Assembly (NCBI RefSeq): GCF_023715655.1
Contig: NZ_JAMBON010000003.1
Coordinates: 96,200 to 160,199 of the forward strand
DNA from: Oceanobacillus luteolus
GTDB taxonomy: Bacteria > Bacillota > Bacilli > Bacillales > Amphibacillaceae
Reading direction: 5' to 3'
DNA: 64,000 nucleotides
Below the pieces are notes generated by a model. The model had not been told where the DNA came from and searched no databases. It worked only from the letters and a program-made list of their open reading frames with translations. Positions 62,700 through 64,000 of the stretch are shown piece by piece; within the stretch, counting starts at the first letter, position 1, and every line of letters begins with the position of its first letter. Position numbers and translations under genes: made by a program.

Positions 62700-63077
62700 T
62701 TACGTATTTTGCTCTTTGGATTTCGCATAACTCCGTTTGTTATATTTCTCGTCAAATTCTTTACCTTCTAAGTCTTGATCTAATGTAAGCGGCTGTTTGC
62801 AATGCATACAAGCATCTACACGGCCTAGCATTTTAGTCGGCTTCTCACAACTCGGACATATAATCGGGATTGCTCTTAAGGAAAGCGTGCCGATCCATAA
62901 ATAAACAATCAAGCTTAAAAAGATTGCCAGCAGTCCCAATATAAAGAATATAATCATGACCCATTCTTTTTGTTTAAAGAGTAGACCTACATACATGAGC
63001 AGGATTCCACCAAAGATCAATATCAGGGCAAATGAACGGATTTTATTTATTTTATTTGAGTACTTCAGTTGTGCCAT
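62700..63077 (-). CDS. ygzB: YgzB family membrane protein (UPF0295)
   Basis: A 125-residue protein with two membrane helices (about 15-35 and 40-62) followed by a cytoplasmic zinc-ribbon: [20 protein letters not shown] places four Cys as two CxxC pairs. The C-terminal [15 protein letters not shown] is typical of UPF0295. Function is unknown. The start at 63077 ([14 protein letters not shown]) matches family N-termini; the longer frame starts at 63107. It lies immediately before the rRNA operon as in B. subtilis. Confidence 0.9.
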   Translation of the reverse strand: MAQLKYSNKINKIRSFALILIFGGILLMYVGLLFKQKEWVMIIFFILGLLAIFLSLIVYLWIGTLSLRAIPIICPSCEKPTKMLGRVDACMHCKQPLTLDQDLEGKEFDEKYNKRSYAKSKEQNT

Positions 63078-63373
63078 AACCTCATAAATTCCTCCCTTAT
63101 CTTCCATTGTAGTATAGCATATTTTCTATTAAGTAGAAGAATAAAAGACTAAGAACATGTGATGAATTCCTACTTAATTGAACAAGCAAGTGTTGAATTT
63201 TAATAAAACGAGGAGGATTACTTTTATTAAGTTGGATTAAAAAGAAGGGTTATTAAAAGGAATCTTTATTTTTTATGGCATTTGAAATGAACGATAAGTT
63301 GTCCTATATATAGAAGGAAAAATTTAATCGTGGCAGAGGGATTAAAGTGATAATTTCGAATTTGAATTTCGCG

Positions 63374-63402
63374 TTGACAATTATAATATAACATGGTAAA
63401 TT
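63374..63402 (+). promoter_or_regulatory. rrn promoter P1
   Basis: TTGACA (63374-63379) and TAAATT (63397-63402), 17 bases apart. Confidence 0.6.
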
Positions 63403-63467
63403 AATAAGCGTCGCCAAAAACGAGTACAACATTCGACAAAGCGATAAAATAACTTTGAAAAAAGTTG

Positions 63468-63496
63468 TTGACAGGAAATATCATTCGTGTTATATT
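63468..63496 (+). promoter_or_regulatory. rrn promoter P2
   Basis: TTGACA (63468-63473) and TATATT (63491-63496), 17 bases apart. Both boxes are near consensus, typical of the strong growth-regulated rrn P2. Confidence 0.85.
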
Positions 63497-63531
63497 AGAA
63501 AAGTCGCCGTTACGAACGGCAACAAAATATT

Positions 63532-63546
63532 TGCTCTTTGAAAACT
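63532..63546 (+). promoter_or_regulatory. BoxA-like antitermination site
   Basis: TGCTCTTTGAAAACT matches the leader boxA of Bacillus rrn operons, where the Nus complex loads. Confidence 0.75.
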
Positions 63547-63654
63547 GAACAAAACAACCAGTATGTCAAGCGAGGTCACGTGAGTGACCAAGCATAAACT
63601 TAATAAGAAAACCCCGTTTTCTTATTAAACAACAGCTAAGTTTTTTCAAACACT

Positions 63655-64000
63655 TTTATGGAGAGTTTGATCTTGGCTCAGGACGAACGCTGGCGGCGTG
63701 CCTAATACATGCAAGTCGAGCGCGGGAAGCAGACTGATCCCTTCGGGGTGACGTCTGTGGAACGAGCGGCGGACGGGTGAGTAACACGTGGGCAACCTGC
63801 CTGTAAGATCGGGATAACTTGCGGAAACGTGAGCTAATACCGGATAATGCTCCACACCTCCTGGTGTGGAGACGAAAGACGGTTTTGCTGTCACTTACAG
63901 ATGGGCCCGCGGCGCATTAGCTAGTTGGTGGGGTAATGGCCTACCAAGGCGACGATGCGTAGCCGACCTGAGAGGGTGATCGGCCACACTGGGACTGAGA
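63655..64000 (+). rRNA. rrs: 16S ribosomal RNA, 5' part
   Basis: Begins TTTATGGAGAGTTTGATC and continues through the universal GACGAACGCTGGCGGCGTGCC, the V1 and V2 regions and the conserved CCACACTGGGACTGAGA at the window edge, about 346 of ~1,550 bases. The signature (for example GTCACTTACAGATGGGCCCGC) is that of Bacillaceae near Oceanobacillus, Ornithinibacillus and Virgibacillus. Genus cannot be fixed from this part alone. Confidence 0.97.

Larger units (their letters stand above)
63108..63653 (+). other. rRNA operon promoter and leader region
   Basis: This 546-base gene-free stretch holds two promoters and an antitermination site (listed separately), a GCCGTT/AACGGC hairpin at 63505-63520 and an AT-rich upstream part. 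The region 63180-63360 contains AT-rich blocks that may serve as UP elements. Confidence 0.7.

Noticed and set aside
63646..63894. ORF antisense to the 16S rRNA gene
   Set aside because: It lies within the conserved rRNA sequence and is a well-known type of false gene.

Overview
The window is chromosomal DNA from a low-GC, spore-forming Bacillaceae, probably close to Oceanobacillus, Ornithinibacillus or Virgibacillus. The evidence is the Bacillus-type 16S rRNA start at the right edge, spore genes (a gamma-type SASP, a PdaA-like muramic-lactam deacetylase), strong AGGAGG ribosome sites with some TTG starts, CtsR and PerR operators, and a gene order that follows the B. subtilis yfk-yfh-yga chromosome segment up to an rRNA operon.

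Layout. 1-5.3 kb: the end of an unknown gene, then a leftward nickel/peptide-type ABC importer whose two ATPases are fused. 5.3-8.9 kb: a HAD hydrolase, then a two-gene lysine catabolic operon (aldehyde dehydrogenase and lysine 6-dehydrogenase) behind a perfect catabolite-repression site. 9-16 kb: MreBH, a secreted CAP-domain protein, glutaminase, a YedK/HMCES-type DNA-protein crosslink enzyme, a lipoprotein, an AgcS symporter and a YtxH-like protein. 16-24 kb: YfkH, YfkD, a YuiF-like antiporter and PdaA, an IS1182-family element inserted in a terminator, and an acyl-CoA synthetase. 24-27.8 kb: clpE under two CtsR boxes, a 52-bp tandem repeat array, and a secreted ComEC-like metallo-beta-lactamase-fold protein. 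27.9-33.4 kb: two convergent YtrA-type GntR regulator/ABC transporter operons. 33.5-39.3 kb: a GNAT gene with an unusual structured leader, then the conserved block yfhF-recX-yfhH-yfhP-mutY-sspE.

The accessory highlight is 40.3-54.9 kb, which sits between sspE and ygaC, genes that lie close together in B. subtilis. It is a 15-gene, same-strand, tightly packed operon for a Tad/Flp (type IVc) pilus: TadZ-like, TadA, TadB, TadC, a Flp pilin, three TadE/F/G-like pseudopilins, two DUF4352 lipoproteins and a prepilin peptidase. It continues without a break into an FHA protein, a PP2C phosphatase, a Ser/Thr kinase and a homologue of EssB/YukC, a membrane component of type VII secretion. No other type VII gene is present in the window. 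The arrangement suggests a Gram-positive pilus controlled by reversible Ser/Thr phosphorylation and using an EssB-like membrane scaffold. An IS3/IS150-type element has landed in the operon's terminator loop.

56.7-64 kb returns to the conserved order: ygaC (ntdP), ygaD, gsaB, bcp, a D-2-hydroxyacid dehydrogenase, perR, ygzB, and then the promoters, leader and first ~346 bases of a 16S rRNA gene.
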